Positions 24,850 to 32,901 of a DNA stretch of 42,102 bases are shown here, piece by piece. Origin of the DNA: a virus. Below the pieces are notes generated by a model. It worked only from the letters and a program-made list of their open reading frames with translations. It was not told the origin of the DNA and made no database searches. How positions within the stretch are numbered: position 1 is the stretch's first letter; every line of letters begins with the position of its first letter. A program made the translations under genes and the position numbers. The stretch spans positions 1 through 42,102 of the IMG/VR virus record IMGVR_UViG_3300044726_000069. One strand, 5' to 3'.

Positions 24850-24886
24850 CCCCCCGGTCCCTGCCGATGAAGGGAGGACCGGGGGG
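24850..24886 (-). terminator. Hairpin behind the capsid/decoration genes
   Basis: CCCCCCGGTCC (24850-24860) pairs perfectly with GGACCGGGGGG (24876-24886) around a 15-nt loop, 57 nt beyond the decoration gene stop. The minus strand continues TTGCACGTTTCTG, only partly T-rich. It probably limits readthrough so that capsid genes are made in excess of tail genes; it could also protect the mRNA 3' end. Confidence 0.6.
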
Positions 24887-24943
24887 CGGCAACTTCACGC
24901 ACCAACGTGAGGGAGAACAACTCCCACACAACATCGTAGGGGA

Positions 24944-25396
24944 CTAGAGGACCCCCGGTGACACGAACACCCACGACGTGCCGCCGTTCGTGGAGGCATC
25001 GAGCGTGTAGCCGATGTTCTTCACGGTGGCCGAGGGGGTACCGGCGGCCTTCGACGCGCCGAGCGCGGTGTGCCCGACCGCGGTACCGGCGGCGACGACC
25101 GCGGAGCCGAGGAGCTTCGCGGGGCCGTACGTCACGACGGTCACCTCGTCACCCGGCTGGGCGGCCTGCTCCGACACGCCCGCGGCCAGCATCGAGTCGA
25201 CGCCGGACGGGGTCGCGACACGCAGGCCCTTCATGTTGCCCGCAGGTGCGAGGTTGGCCGTGTCGTACACGACGACGGTGTTCGCCGCGATGGCGTTGGC
25301 CGCGGTGAACTTGTGTTCCTCGCGGTACCCGGGCGCGTTGGCCGGGCCGCCATACACGTCCTGGAAGGCGTTGAACTCGTTCGTGATCGTGGGCAT
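24944..25396 (-). CDS. Head decoration-like protein
   Basis: 150 aa, 16 nt after the major capsid gene. It is an alternating strand protein with the layout of DUF2190/decoration proteins: HKFTAANAIAANTVVVYDTANLAPAG..., then GVSEQAAQPGDEVTVVTYG and AKLLGSAVVAAGTAVGHTALG. A Gly/Ala-rich beta-tulip-like core follows. The position immediately after the capsid gene fits a capsid-stabilising decoration protein, expressed at the same high level as the capsid. Confidence 0.65.
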   Translation of the reverse strand: MPTITNEFNAFQDVYGGPANAPGYREEHKFTAANAIAANTVVVYDTANLAPAGNMKGLRVATPSGVDSMLAAGVSEQAAQPGDEVTVVTYGPAKLLGSAVVAAGTAVGHTALGASKAAGTPSATVKNIGYTLDASTNGGTSWVFVSPGVL

Positions 25397-25412
25397 GTCT
25401 GGTCCTCCGGGA

Positions 25413-26387
25413 TCAGGCGGTGATGGCCGAGAGCTTGAAGTTGAGAGCGGGGGCGGTGAGGAGCAGGTTGCCTGCGAACAGCATCTTGGTCGCCATCGCG
25501 TCCTGGTCGATCGGGGTCTGGAAGTCCTCGATCTTCATGTCGGCGCGGGGCGAGACGGCCCACTGGATGTAGTCCTCGTTCAGCATGTAGATGCAGGAGT
25601 TGTTGCCGACGCCGAGCGTGCACTTCGCGTCGATCACCCAGGGCACGCCGTTGAAGACGAGGTTCGTAAAGCCCGCGGAGTACAGCTGCTCGTCGTACAT
25701 GACCGGACCCTGCATGGTGGTCTGGTCGGCGACGGCGATGTTGTAGTACCGGTTGTACTGGTCCTTGCGGGACACGATGAGCGACGGGTGGCGGCCGCCG
25801 GACGAGGCGGACATGAACGCTTCGTTGAGTGCGGGGACCGTGAGGGTCGCGGTCGTCGCGTCCTCACCACCGGCCCACCAGGAGAACGCCGCGCGGGACA
25901 GGCCGCCGTAGAAGCCGCCCGCCGGGTTCGAGGCGTCGATCGCCGCGCCGAGGCCGTCGATGCCGTCACCGCCGACGGTCGAGCCGTAGAGGTCGGTGCC
26001 CAGGTTCTCGGCCATCTCCATCTCGGCCTGCACCATCTGGAGCTTCACGTAGTCGGCGATGGCTTCGGGGCTGTCGGTGTGGATGAGCGTGCGGCCGTCG
26101 ACCGAGACGGGCACGTAATACTGCTTCCACTCCCAGGCAGCGGTGCGCACCGTGTCGTTCGGTGCCATGTTCAGCTGCTGGAACCCGCGGTAGGAACCGC
26201 CGTTCTGGAACTTGGAGTACATGATCGGCGCTTCGATCTGTGTACCACCGCGGATGAACCGCTTCGCCTGGTTGATGCGGAAGAACAGGACGTTGGAGTC
26301 GTAGACCGCGTCGGTGATCTTCGGCAGGATGAACTGCCGAACGATGGAGGTCACCGTCCCGAGGCCGATGGGTTGGGGCTGTGCCAT
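25413..26387 (-). CDS. Major capsid protein
   Basis: 324 aa. ATG 26387 follows GGAGGATCTTGC, an excellent ribosome site; the open frame continues upstream but without such a site. The sequence has features of phage capsid subunits of the HK97 fold: an N-arm (QFILPKITDAVYDSNVLFFRINQAKRFIRGGTQIEAPIMYSKFQN), the spine-type helix region (TDSPEAIADYVKLQMVQAEMEMAENLGTDLY) and P-domain (GRHPSLIVSRKDQYNRYYN). Its place after scaffold and before the decoration gene confirms it. It has its own long leader with alternative hairpins, which may regulate its level. Confidence 0.85.
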   Translation of the reverse strand: MAQPQPIGLGTVTSIVRQFILPKITDAVYDSNVLFFRINQAKRFIRGGTQIEAPIMYSKFQNGGSYRGFQQLNMAPNDTVRTAAWEWKQYYVPVSVDGRTLIHTDSPEAIADYVKLQMVQAEMEMAENLGTDLYGSTVGGDGIDGLGAAIDASNPAGGFYGGLSRAAFSWWAGGEDATTATLTVPALNEAFMSASSGGRHPSLIVSRKDQYNRYYNIAVADQTTMQGPVMYDEQLYSAGFTNLVFNGVPWVIDAKCTLGVGNNSCIYMLNEDYIQWAVSPRADMKIEDFQTPIDQDAMATKMLFAGNLLLTAPALNFKLSAITA

Positions 26388-26490
26388 GCAAGATCCTCCG
26401 GGACGGGGTTCCGGGGCGGGAACCACAGCGGTGTAGTTGGCGACACCGTATCAGCGACACTCGGAGGAAACGGGGGATGGTGACCAGACG

Positions 26491-26551
26491 CGTAACGCCC
26501 CGGCTGGGGTGTTACGGGGGCAAGCGAAACGTGATACGGACCCAGCCGGGG
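26491..26551 (-). promoter_or_regulatory. Alternative hairpins in the leader of the capsid gene
   Basis: Hairpin A: 26491-26501 with 26506-26516 (11 bp with one G-U pair, loop GGCT). Hairpin B: CCCCGGCTGGG (26498-26508) with CCCAGCCGGGG (26541-26551), perfect 11 bp. Both use nt 26498-26508, so they exclude each other. The element lies in the 175-nt gap between scaffold and capsid genes. It could be a terminator/antiterminator, an RNA processing site or a translation control element. No U-run follows A on the minus strand. Confidence 0.5.
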
Positions 26552-26562
26552 CAGCAGGGAAG

Positions 26563-27606
26563 TTAGCTGCCGTTCTGCATGGCCTGCCGGATCGTCTCCA
26601 CCATCGCCGCGTCCGGGTCGAGCGGCTGACGACCGGGGGCCATGACCGAGCCGCTGCCCGCGAGCGCGGAGGACCCTGCGTTCTGACGGGTCTGGGAGGC
26701 CAGGGCCGCGCGTTCCTGTTCGAGCCGGTCCGCGACCTGCGCGTCGATGCGACGCTGGGCGACGATCGGGTCGACCGCGAGGGCCTGGACGAGGGCCTGC
26801 TGCACGGCCTGGCGCGGCTCATGACGCGACGCGTGCTGGATGTACGCGCCGGACTCGATGACCCAGGACTCCAGGCGCGTGCGGTCGTCGGGGGACAGGT
26901 ACGGGTGCTGGGAGAACCACTCGTCCGCGCCCTGGTTGATGTCGGTGCGGGTGATCTCCAACTGGCGGGTCTGGGCTTCCTGGGCGACCTGGGCCTCGGT
27001 CTGTTCGAGCCGCTGCTGGAGTTGGTCGAACCGGGGGTCCGGGGGTGGGAGGTCCGGGTCCTCCTCCCACGCGGGTGCTGGGGCCTGCGCGGGAGGGGGA
27101 GTACCGGTCTGACCAGATTGCCGTGCCTGGTAGAACGCGGTGATGGCGGGGACGTCTTCGAGGGGGACGAGCGCGTAGTTGCCGGACAGGACCGCGTCGA
27201 CCTGGGCGGTGGCCTCCTCGGTCAGGCCGTCGGCCCAGGAGACGAGCGCGCGGGCGCGGTCTTGGTCGTCAGGGTCCCACTCGGCGATGGGGGCGGAGCG
27301 GTCGTAGGGGTCCGGGTCCTCACCCTCGGTGATGTCCGCGGACGCGTCGATAGTGGCAGCGGGGGGGGTCGGGGGCGCGACACCCTCGGCCTCCTCCCCG
27401 CCGCCCTCCTCACCTGAGTCTTCGGACCTGTCCTCAGGGGGAGTTTCGTCGGACGGGGCGGTCCCGGACGAGGCGTCCGGTGGGGGAAGCACCTCGTCCG
27501 AGGCCACGAACTGGGCGACGACCTGGCGTTCGAGTTCGGAGAGCCGGTCGTCGGGGATGTCGAAGGTCTGGGTGGGGTCCGGGTCCGGCTGGGGGACGTC
27601 GCTCAT
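26563..27606 (-). CDS. Scaffolding protein
   Basis: 347 aa. Residues about 1-130 are acidic, Pro/Ser-rich and disordered; a helical and coiled-coil section follows (PDPRFDQLQQRLEQTEAQVAQEAQTRQLEITR at about 195-225, then SWVIESGAYIQHASRHEPRQAVQQALVQALA), with a basic/Gln end. Acidic, helical scaffolding proteins placed directly before the capsid gene are usual in podoviruses and siphoviruses. It would guide capsid assembly and be absent from the mature particle. Confidence 0.75.
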   Translation of the reverse strand: MSDVPQPDPDPTQTFDIPDDRLSELERQVVAQFVASDEVLPPPDASSGTAPSDETPPEDRSEDSGEEGGGEEAEGVAPPTPPAATIDASADITEGEDPDPYDRSAPIAEWDPDDQDRARALVSWADGLTEEATAQVDAVLSGNYALVPLEDVPAITAFYQARQSGQTGTPPPAQAPAPAWEEDPDLPPPDPRFDQLQQRLEQTEAQVAQEAQTRQLEITRTDINQGADEWFSQHPYLSPDDRTRLESWVIESGAYIQHASRHEPRQAVQQALVQALAVDPIVAQRRIDAQVADRLEQERAALASQTRQNAGSSALAGSGSVMAPGRQPLDPDAAMVETIRQAMQNGS

Positions 27607-27654
27607 GGAGAGCGAGAGTACCGGGTCTGAAGCAACGCGAGGGGGACGTGCCCC

Positions 27655-27873
27655 CTACTTCTTCGCTTCGGCCTCGTCCTCGTCCTCGGTGGGAGGCGGG
27701 GCCGCGCGCACGTCGCGGGTGTCAGGGCTGATGCCCCGGGCTGCCGCGGCCGGGTCGAGCCGTTCGGCCTCGGCCTGGGCCTCGTCGACCTCGACGTCCT
27801 CGGCTTCGGTCGCTTCCTTCGCCGCCTTCTCGTCGGCCTTCTCGGCCTTGCGTTCGTCGCGTCGTTCGGTCAT
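27655..27873 (-). CDS. Acidic small protein
   Basis: 72 aa, strongly charged: a basic and Ala/Glu-rich helix (TERRDERKAEKADEKAAKEATEAEDVEVDEAQAEAERL) and an acidic tail (TEDEDEAEAKK). It lies between the Pro-rich protein and the scaffold. Possibly an assembly accessory; no family is recognised. Confidence 0.6.
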   Translation of the reverse strand: MTERRDERKAEKADEKAAKEATEAEDVEVDEAQAEAERLDPAAAARGISPDTRDVRAAPPPTEDEDEAEAKK

Positions 27874-27880
27874 GTCACTC

Positions 27881-28291
27881 CTACGCAGAGCCTGCGAGCA
27901 GGCGGGACAACTCGTCGGGTGGGATCACGGGGTTGGAACCGGGGCCGCCCGGGACGTTCTGCGGGGACGGCGGGATCGGTGGCAGACCCATACCCTCCGG
28001 GCCGGGTGGCATACCGGGCATACCGGGAGGTGGAGGCCCCATGCCCCCGGCAGGCGGCGCAGGAGGCATGGGGCCTTCCGGCGCGCCAGGCATCGGCGGC
28101 GGGACCGGTGCGCCTGGCGTACCCCCAGCCGACATCTCCATCGGACGACGGAGTTCGGCCAGGATCGACGTTTCCAGGGACGTCAGGAACTCCAGGTTCG
28201 CGTCCGGCATCGCCTTCGCCATCGCGAGATCGCCGAGGATCGACTTCAGGATCTCCGCGGACGTGTTGGTGGTCTTGCCACCGACAGCCAT
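27881..28291 (-). CDS. Methionine/proline-rich virion-region protein
   Basis: 136 aa. The helical N-terminal third (TSAEILKSILGDLAMAKAMPDANLEFLTSLETSILAELRRP) is followed by a long Pro/Gly/Met region (PPPMPGAPEGPMPPAPPAGG and similar) and a short C-terminal helix (PPDELSRLLAGSA). The low-complexity middle encodes direct repeats. It may be a second assembly factor near the scaffold or a head protein. No catalytic motif. Confidence 0.65.
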   Translation of the reverse strand: MAVGGKTTNTSAEILKSILGDLAMAKAMPDANLEFLTSLETSILAELRRPMEMSAGGTPGAPVPPPMPGAPEGPMPPAPPAGGMGPPPPGMPGMPPGPEGMGLPPIPPSPQNVPGGPGSNPVIPPDELSRLLAGSA

Positions 28292-28303
28292 CAGGGGTGC
28301 GGC

Positions 28304-28444
28304 CTACTTGAGGCCGTGCTCCTTGACCGTGAGGGTGACCGGGTGCTTCGGGTTCGGAGTGTCCCCGTACTTGCCGGTGGAGGTGTGGCCCTTCTTCATG
28401 ACCGGGGCCTTGGAGTTGGTGTAGGGCTTCGACTGGGCTGCCAT
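28304..28444 (-). CDS. Small basic protein
   Basis: 46 aa from ATG 28444 (MAAQSKPYTNSKAPVMKK...); a longer frame overlaps the tail-fibre gene implausibly. It is Lys-rich with no clear fold. It lies 19 nt behind the fibre gene and 12 nt before the Met/Pro-rich gene. Confidence 0.55.
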   Translation of the reverse strand: MAAQSKPYTNSKAPVMKKGHTSTGKYGDTPNPKHPVTLTVKEHGLK

Positions 28445-28463
28445 GCGGAGGAGTGTAGGGCGG

Positions 28464-30029
28464 TCAGCGCGGCCAGTCAGGGATGAAGGTCGTGATGGTC
28501 TGGTCGCCCTGGAAGGTGCAGTCCGGGCCGACGGTGACGTACAGGTCGTCGAAGTTCGCGGTGACGCCGGTACCGCCACCCATGAGCTTGAACGAGTCGA
28601 ACACGGTCTTCGTGCCACCGAAGCGCGTGTCGATGCCGGACACCGAGATGATCTCGGCCTGGTTCAGGCGGACCACGACCGACCCGACCGTCTCGTCCAT
28701 GAACACCTTCGCCTCGATGTACACCCAGGAGGAGACAGGGACGAGGCCGCCGACGGAGTTGCCGATGACCGCACCCGTCGTACCGCCGCGCTGGACGGTG
28801 ACACTGCCGTCGGTCAGGACGGTGAAGGTGAGGTGGTTCGTGCCGTTCGTGTCGGAGGTGAGTTGGAGGAACGGGCGATTCGAGGTGAGGGAGTTGACCT
28901 TGTACGCCATGCCGAAGGTCAGGTGGGCCGACTCGTTCGGGGTGCCGAGCGCGAGGACCGCGTTCCCGGACCCGGTGATCTGACCCATGTTGCCGGAACG
29001 GCCACCTGCGACGGACGTGATGGAGCCGCCGGTCCATTCGGTCACGTCGGTGAAGGACTCGCGGAGGACTGAGGTGCACGCGCCGACAGGGACGACGGCG
29101 TGCGGGCCGATCCACGGGCCACGGTCCCACATCGTCTGCGACCAGCGCGACACGACCCCTTCCCACTGGTCGTCACCCCACGTCGCCGTACCCCACCGGT
29201 CCGTCGTGTCCCAGTCGTCGACCCCCCAGTGGGCCTTGCCCCAGGTGACGCCCGCGCGGACCGGGCCGAACACCTTCATCGGCTTCAGCACCCAGGCCGT
29301 GCCGTTCCAGTATTTGGACGGCTTCGTGACCCACGCGCTGCCGGTCCACACCTTCACCGGGTACGCGTTCCAGTCGGACTGCGCCGCGCCCGCGATGACA
29401 TGACCGAGGACGGTCAGGTTGATGCCGCCCGTGTCGAGCGTGCCGATGTCGGAGTACGTGCCGGGGTTCGCGTCGCGCCAGACGAGTTGGATGCCACGGT
29501 TGCCGGACCCGGCGGTGGAGAGATGTTTGACGCCTGCCGTGTAGCCGGTGCCTGCGGTGAGGATGCGGCCCGCGTTGATGAACGCCGTCGCGCCGAACAC
29601 GACGGATGAGTCGACCGGGGAGATCGCACCGCCGGACACCGCGGTGGAGGTCGTCTCGTTTGACGCACCGTGGGTGAGCGGAGGGGTGGTCGCGTCGGAG
29701 AACGCGGCGACGGCGATGGTGTGACGCGACATCGACGGGTTGTGCGCGATGAGAATGTTCGCGCCGACGGGGAGCGGGACGACGAGCACGCACGACGCGA
29801 GGGTGACGTTGGATGTCGCACCTGCGGACTGGCGGCCCGACTGCACCGTCCAGGAGTTCGTGCCGACCGAGTCGGAGACGAGGATGGTCGGAGCGGAGGT
29901 CGTGATCGACGCGATGCCGACGACGACGAGGGTGCCCGCCGGGAGGGTCTGGGGGACGGGGACGGCGAGCGGCGTGGTCGTGCCGGTCAGCGCAGAGTCG
30001 ACACCCCACTGGGCGAGAAGGGTGGGCAT
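28464..30029 (-). CDS. Tail fibre/receptor-binding-type structural protein
   Basis: 521 aa. N-terminal half: beta-rich with Thr/Ser/Val repeats (TLVVVGIASITTSAPTILVSDS). The middle has the tandem VWTGSAWVTKPSKYWNGTAWVLKP, a repeat common in actinophage minor tail and fibre proteins. A Trp-rich hinge (VTWGKAHWGVDDWDTTDRWGTATWGDDQWEGV) follows, and the C-terminal part from about residue 320 looks like a laminin-G/ConA-type beta-sandwich (SFTDVTEWTGGSIT..., GNAVLALGTPNESAHLTFGMAY..., FDDLYVTVG). It probably contacts host carbohydrate. The gene starts 6 nt after the upstream gene's stop. Confidence 0.7.
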   Translation of the reverse strand: MPTLLAQWGVDSALTGTTTPLAVPVPQTLPAGTLVVVGIASITTSAPTILVSDSVGTNSWTVQSGRQSAGATSNVTLASCVLVVPLPVGANILIAHNPSMSRHTIAVAAFSDATTPPLTHGASNETTSTAVSGGAISPVDSSVVFGATAFINAGRILTAGTGYTAGVKHLSTAGSGNRGIQLVWRDANPGTYSDIGTLDTGGINLTVLGHVIAGAAQSDWNAYPVKVWTGSAWVTKPSKYWNGTAWVLKPMKVFGPVRAGVTWGKAHWGVDDWDTTDRWGTATWGDDQWEGVVSRWSQTMWDRGPWIGPHAVVPVGACTSVLRESFTDVTEWTGGSITSVAGGRSGNMGQITGSGNAVLALGTPNESAHLTFGMAYKVNSLTSNRPFLQLTSDTNGTNHLTFTVLTDGSVTVQRGGTTGAVIGNSVGGLVPVSSWVYIEAKVFMDETVGSVVVRLNQAEIISVSGIDTRFGGTKTVFDSFKLMGGGTGVTANFDDLYVTVGPDCTFQGDQTITTFIPDWPR

Positions 30030-30035
30030 GGGGGC

Positions 30036-30575
30036 CTAGTTCGTGTCGACCCAGACGTCACCGACCGCGGGTGCGAGGGGTGGGGAAGTACCGGTGCTGA
30101 CCTTCACGCCGATGTTGTTGGCGGTCACGTTGCCGACGGCCTGCACGTCCTTCGCGACGAACACGTCGCCGTCGCCGTAGACCGCGAACAGGTTCGTGTT
30201 CAGGTTGCGGTCGTCGGAGACTTGGAGGACGGGGACGGTCATGTCACGGTTGCCGTCGGCCGTGAATTCCTTCGAGTAGCAGCGCAGCGCGACGGTCGTG
30301 GCCTTCGCCGCGATGGCGCGGATCTCGCCGTACTCGTTGAAGTACCCGGTGCGGCGGATGCGGGTGCCGTCGTCGTAGTTGAAGCGGAGGCGTTCCGGCC
30401 AGGAGGAAGTGGCGGTGTTGTCGTTGCGGATGTTCAGGTTGCCGAGCACGTCGGTGAGCGCGACGAGTTCGACGGGAGTGTCCGCGGTGCCGTGGGACAC
30501 GTCGCCACCGCCCGTGCCGCCACCTCCGATGACGTCGACCCAGGTGCCGCCGACATTGACGCGTAGGACTCCCAT
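30036..30575 (-). CDS. Fibre-type protein with MGVLR N-terminal module
   Basis: 179 aa. The opening (MGVLRVNVGGTWVDVIGGGGTGGG) is shared with the next upstream gene ([18 protein letters not shown]), so the first about 20 residues look like a common attachment module. The remainder is beta-rich with regularly placed strands (NLNIRNDNTA..., LRFNYDDGTRIRRTGYFNEYG, LFAVYGDGDVFVAKDVQAVGNVTANNIGV), similar to trimeric fibre shafts, and ends AVGDVWVDTN. Confidence 0.7.
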   Translation of the reverse strand: MGVLRVNVGGTWVDVIGGGGTGGGDVSHGTADTPVELVALTDVLGNLNIRNDNTATSSWPERLRFNYDDGTRIRRTGYFNEYGEIRAIAAKATTVALRCYSKEFTADGNRDMTVPVLQVSDDRNLNTNLFAVYGDGDVFVAKDVQAVGNVTANNIGVKVSTGTSPPLAPAVGDVWVDTN

Positions 30576-30584
30576 GTCGACTCC

Positions 30585-31436
30585 TTAGGTCTTGATGATG
30601 AAGTGGATGCCGCGGACCGGGTGGACGGTGTTGTGGCCCTGGTTCGCGCCCTGGGCGGCGATGCCGTGAAGGTGGTTGATGTCGGTGCGCCCCGTACCCC
30701 ACCGCGAGTTCATCGTGCCGCCCGTCAGAAGGCCGCCGATGTGGGAGACGGGGCCTTGCGACGTGACGAGCATCTCGCCACCGTTTTCCGCACCGTGAGT
30801 GTGGCCCGAATCGCGGTCCATCGCCCCCGTGTAGCCACTGTGGTTGTGGGACGGCATCTGGTTCAGGTCGATGGCGACGGACTCGTTCCCCCACGCCTGG
30901 CCCATCGTGTAACTGTTGCCCTGACCGGACGGGCCGACACCGACCGGGGACCGGCCGCGGAGATCGGGGAGCACGAAGTTCGGGCCGGAACCGCCGAAGT
31001 TGTACGCGATGGCCGCGAACAGCGCCGGGAACGCGATCGTCGTGAGGGTCTGGCCCTGGCAGAGGAGCCACCCGGTCGGGGAGGACAGGCCACCGAACAT
31101 GGCGACCGTGCCGGTCGGCGTGGACGACATGGGAATCCAGGCCGTGCCGTTCCAGGTGGAGTACAGGTTCGTGTCCTGCGAGTAGGCCATCTGGCCTTCG
31201 ACGGGAGCGGTGATCGCCGCGTCGCGGTCCAGGTCCGACGCGAAGATAGGGACGCGGCCCTCGTAGTCCGAGTCGGCGTCGTAGTAGATGCGACCGTCGG
31301 TGCCGGTGGTGAGATCGTTGCCCGGATCGGCCGAGACGGTCGTGATACCCGACGGACCGGGGGGGCCTTGAGGGCCGGGCGCGCCGACGGTCAGGTCGAC
31401 CCACTCGTTGCCGACGCGCGCGCGCAGGACACCCAT
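30585..31436 (-). CDS. Tail collar-domain protein with collagen-like linker
   Basis: 283 aa. After the MGVLR module (1-18) comes a short collagen-like GPQGPPGPSG stretch, a beta region with FASDLDRDAAITAPVEGQMAYSQDTNLYSTWNGTAW, then a phage tail collar domain at about 95-150 (GTVAMFGGLSSPTGWLLCQGQTL, DLRGRSPVGVG) and a C-terminal region ending HPVRGIHFIIKT, typical of collar/Mdp-type fibre proteins. It would form a trimer at the particle surface and carry host-binding or cell-surface interactions. Confidence 0.8.
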   Translation of the reverse strand: MGVLRARVGNEWVDLTVGAPGPQGPPGPSGITTVSADPGNDLTTGTDGRIYYDADSDYEGRVPIFASDLDRDAAITAPVEGQMAYSQDTNLYSTWNGTAWIPMSSTPTGTVAMFGGLSSPTGWLLCQGQTLTTIAFPALFAAIAYNFGGSGPNFVLPDLRGRSPVGVGPSGQGNSYTMGQAWGNESVAIDLNQMPSHNHSGYTGAMDRDSGHTHGAENGGEMLVTSQGPVSHIGGLLTGGTMNSRWGTGRTDINHLHGIAAQGANQGHNTVHPVRGIHFIIKT

Positions 31437-32071
31437 CAGGGCACCACCGGATCAGCGTCAGGGTCGTACCAGAGTTCGTAAGTCGGGCCGGGTTCCTCCG
31501 TGCCGATCTTCACCTCGTCGAGCGCGCCGAAGTCCGGGTCGGACGACGGGTCGTACCAGAGCAGGTAGGAGAACCCGGGGTCGGTGTCGGTGACGATCAC
31601 CTCCGCGGGAATCGTCATCCACTTCATGTCGTAGTCGGTGGAGGACGCCTTGACGAGCGCCTGGTCGGTCGTACCGCCGGGGATGATGCCGAGGCCCTGC
31701 GGTCCGGCGATGCCGGTGGGGCCAGGGGGGCCGAGGGGGCCTTGCGGACCTGACGGACCGGGGGAGCCGGTCGGGCCTTTCATCGTGCCGCGCTGGGTCC
31801 AGGAGGACGCGCCGGTCTTCTCGTAGAACGCGCCGGACACGGCGTCGATGTACCAGTCGCCGACGTTGTACGAACCGTCGGGCGGCGGGCCGGAGGACGA
31901 GTACCAGCCTTCGCCCTGACCGGCGGGACCGGTCGCGCCCGTGACACCCTGCGGGCCTGCCGGACCGGCGGGGCCGGGAGGGCCGGTCAGCCCCTGCGGG
32001 CCGTTGGGGCCAGCCGGGCCGGGGGCACCGCCGCCGAGTTGGCCGCCGATCTCCCATCCTTGAGTCGGCAT
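31436..32071 (-). CDS. Collagen-like fibre protein
   Basis: 211 aa, stop overlapping the next start. Two Gly-X-Y blocks (about residues 14-50 and 96-122: [20 protein letters not shown]..., [20 protein letters not shown]) would trimerise as a collagen helix; between them lies [29 protein letters not shown], a unit common in fibre proteins. The C-terminus carries a duplicated motif: [16 protein letters not shown] and [17 protein letters not shown] fibre-shaft role is likely. Confidence 0.75.
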   Translation of the reverse strand: MPTQGWEIGGQLGGGAPGPAGPNGPQGLTGPPGPAGPAGPQGVTGATGPAGQGEGWYSSSGPPPDGSYNVGDWYIDAVSGAFYEKTGASSWTQRGTMKGPTGSPGPSGPQGPLGPPGPTGIAGPQGLGIIPGGTTDQALVKASSTDYDMKWMTIPAEVIVTDTDPGFSYLLWYDPSSDPDFGALDEVKIGTEEPGPTYELWYDPDADPVVP

Positions 32072-32072
32072 G

Positions 32073-32345
32073 TCAGGTCGGACTCGCGATGACGTTGATG
32101 GTGACCGCGGACGGTGACCACAGGTACACGGCCTGGTTGCGGACGGTGAGGGACAGGAACTGGGTGGAGACGATCTGGAAGTTGGTCGTGTTGACGGTGG
32201 GGGTGAAGCCGACCGTGATGGTCACGCCGGACGTGTTGTGGATGATGATGTTGACCGGCGACCCGCCCGCGCCGGAGTTCAACGGGATGAGCGGGGTCGC
32301 CCCGTTGACCGGGAACGCGGAGTTCGAGATCGGCTGGATCATCAT
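32073..32345 (-). CDS. Small beta-rich fibre-region protein
   Basis: 90 aa. Two ATGs (32345, 32342) are possible. Strands dominate (NIIIHNTSGVTITVGFTPTVNTTNFQIVS, LSLTVRNQAVYLWSPSAVTINVIA). The layout resembles a small jelly roll or decoration protein. It stands in a run of structural genes, 1 nt ahead of the collagen-like gene. Confidence 0.65.
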   Translation of the reverse strand: MMIQPISNSAFPVNGATPLIPLNSGAGGSPVNIIIHNTSGVTITVGFTPTVNTTNFQIVSTQFLSLTVRNQAVYLWSPSAVTINVIASPT

Positions 32346-32357
32346 GGGGACAGGGCC

Positions 32358-32549
32358 TCAGGCGTAGTCGGAATCAGCGGGGAGGTCGACGGGCTGACGG
32401 TGCAGATCGCGCTCCTCGCACTCCATCTCGTACTCGTCGTCGGAGCGGTACTTCTTGATGACGTACCAGTCGTCGGAGATGGAGGACTGGAGCGGGGACG
32501 CCGGGGTGTCGCCCGACCCGAGCCGCGTGTTCTTGCCGAGCTTCGCCAT
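32358..32549 (-). CDS. Small hypothetical protein
   Basis: 63 aa. The middle (SSISDDWYVIKKYRSDDEYEMECEERDLHRQP) is acidic and aromatic. It starts 1 nt after the previous stop. Too short for family recognition; position suggests a virion or assembly function. Confidence 0.6.
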   Translation of the reverse strand: MAKLGKNTRLGSGDTPASPLQSSISDDWYVIKKYRSDDEYEMECEERDLHRQPVDLPADSDYA

Positions 32550-32550
32550 G

Positions 32551-32892
32551 TCAGGCTCCTGCTACGAGGACGTCGACCGAGATGGCCGACTGGTCGGAAT
32601 GGTTGTTCGCCTGGTTCGACAGCGCCGTGTAGACGCGGAGCTTGCGGGAGGTCCGGTCGTAGTGGACGAGACGGGCCGGGTGCGCGTTCGCGTTGACGCC
32701 GTGACCGGTGAAGATGTGGGCGATGCGGGTCAGGCCGAACTGGGCGGGGGTGATCGGGTAGCCGCCCGTCGGGTAGTCGTCGTCGAACGTGACGCGGGCA
32801 CCGACCAGGCGGATCGGGGACGGGGACGCGGTCGTGATCTTCACCGTGAACCCGGAGGCCGGGTCAGCAGGGGAGGAGATCGTGAGCGGCAT
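32551..32892 (-). CDS. Phage structural protein, GGY-type beta domain
   Basis: 113 aa. The pattern YPTGGYPITPAQFGLTRI followed by a strand-rich end (RKLRVYTALSNQANNHSDQSAISVDVLVAGA) matches small phage structural proteins found near capsid genes, which share a GGY-x-x-TP motif and a final beta strand. It may be a head decoration or minor capsid protein. It starts 9 nt after the portal gene. Confidence 0.65.
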   Translation of the reverse strand: MPLTISSPADPASGFTVKITTASPSPIRLVGARVTFDDDYPTGGYPITPAQFGLTRIAHIFTGHGVNANAHPARLVHYDRTSRKLRVYTALSNQANNHSDQSAISVDVLVAGA

Positions 32893-32901
32893 GGGGCGAG
32901 G

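Noticed and set aside
27881-28291. Collagen-like protein
   Set aside because: The Pro/Gly/Met repeats are not in regular Gly-X-Y phase, unlike the true collagen-like gene at 31436-32071.
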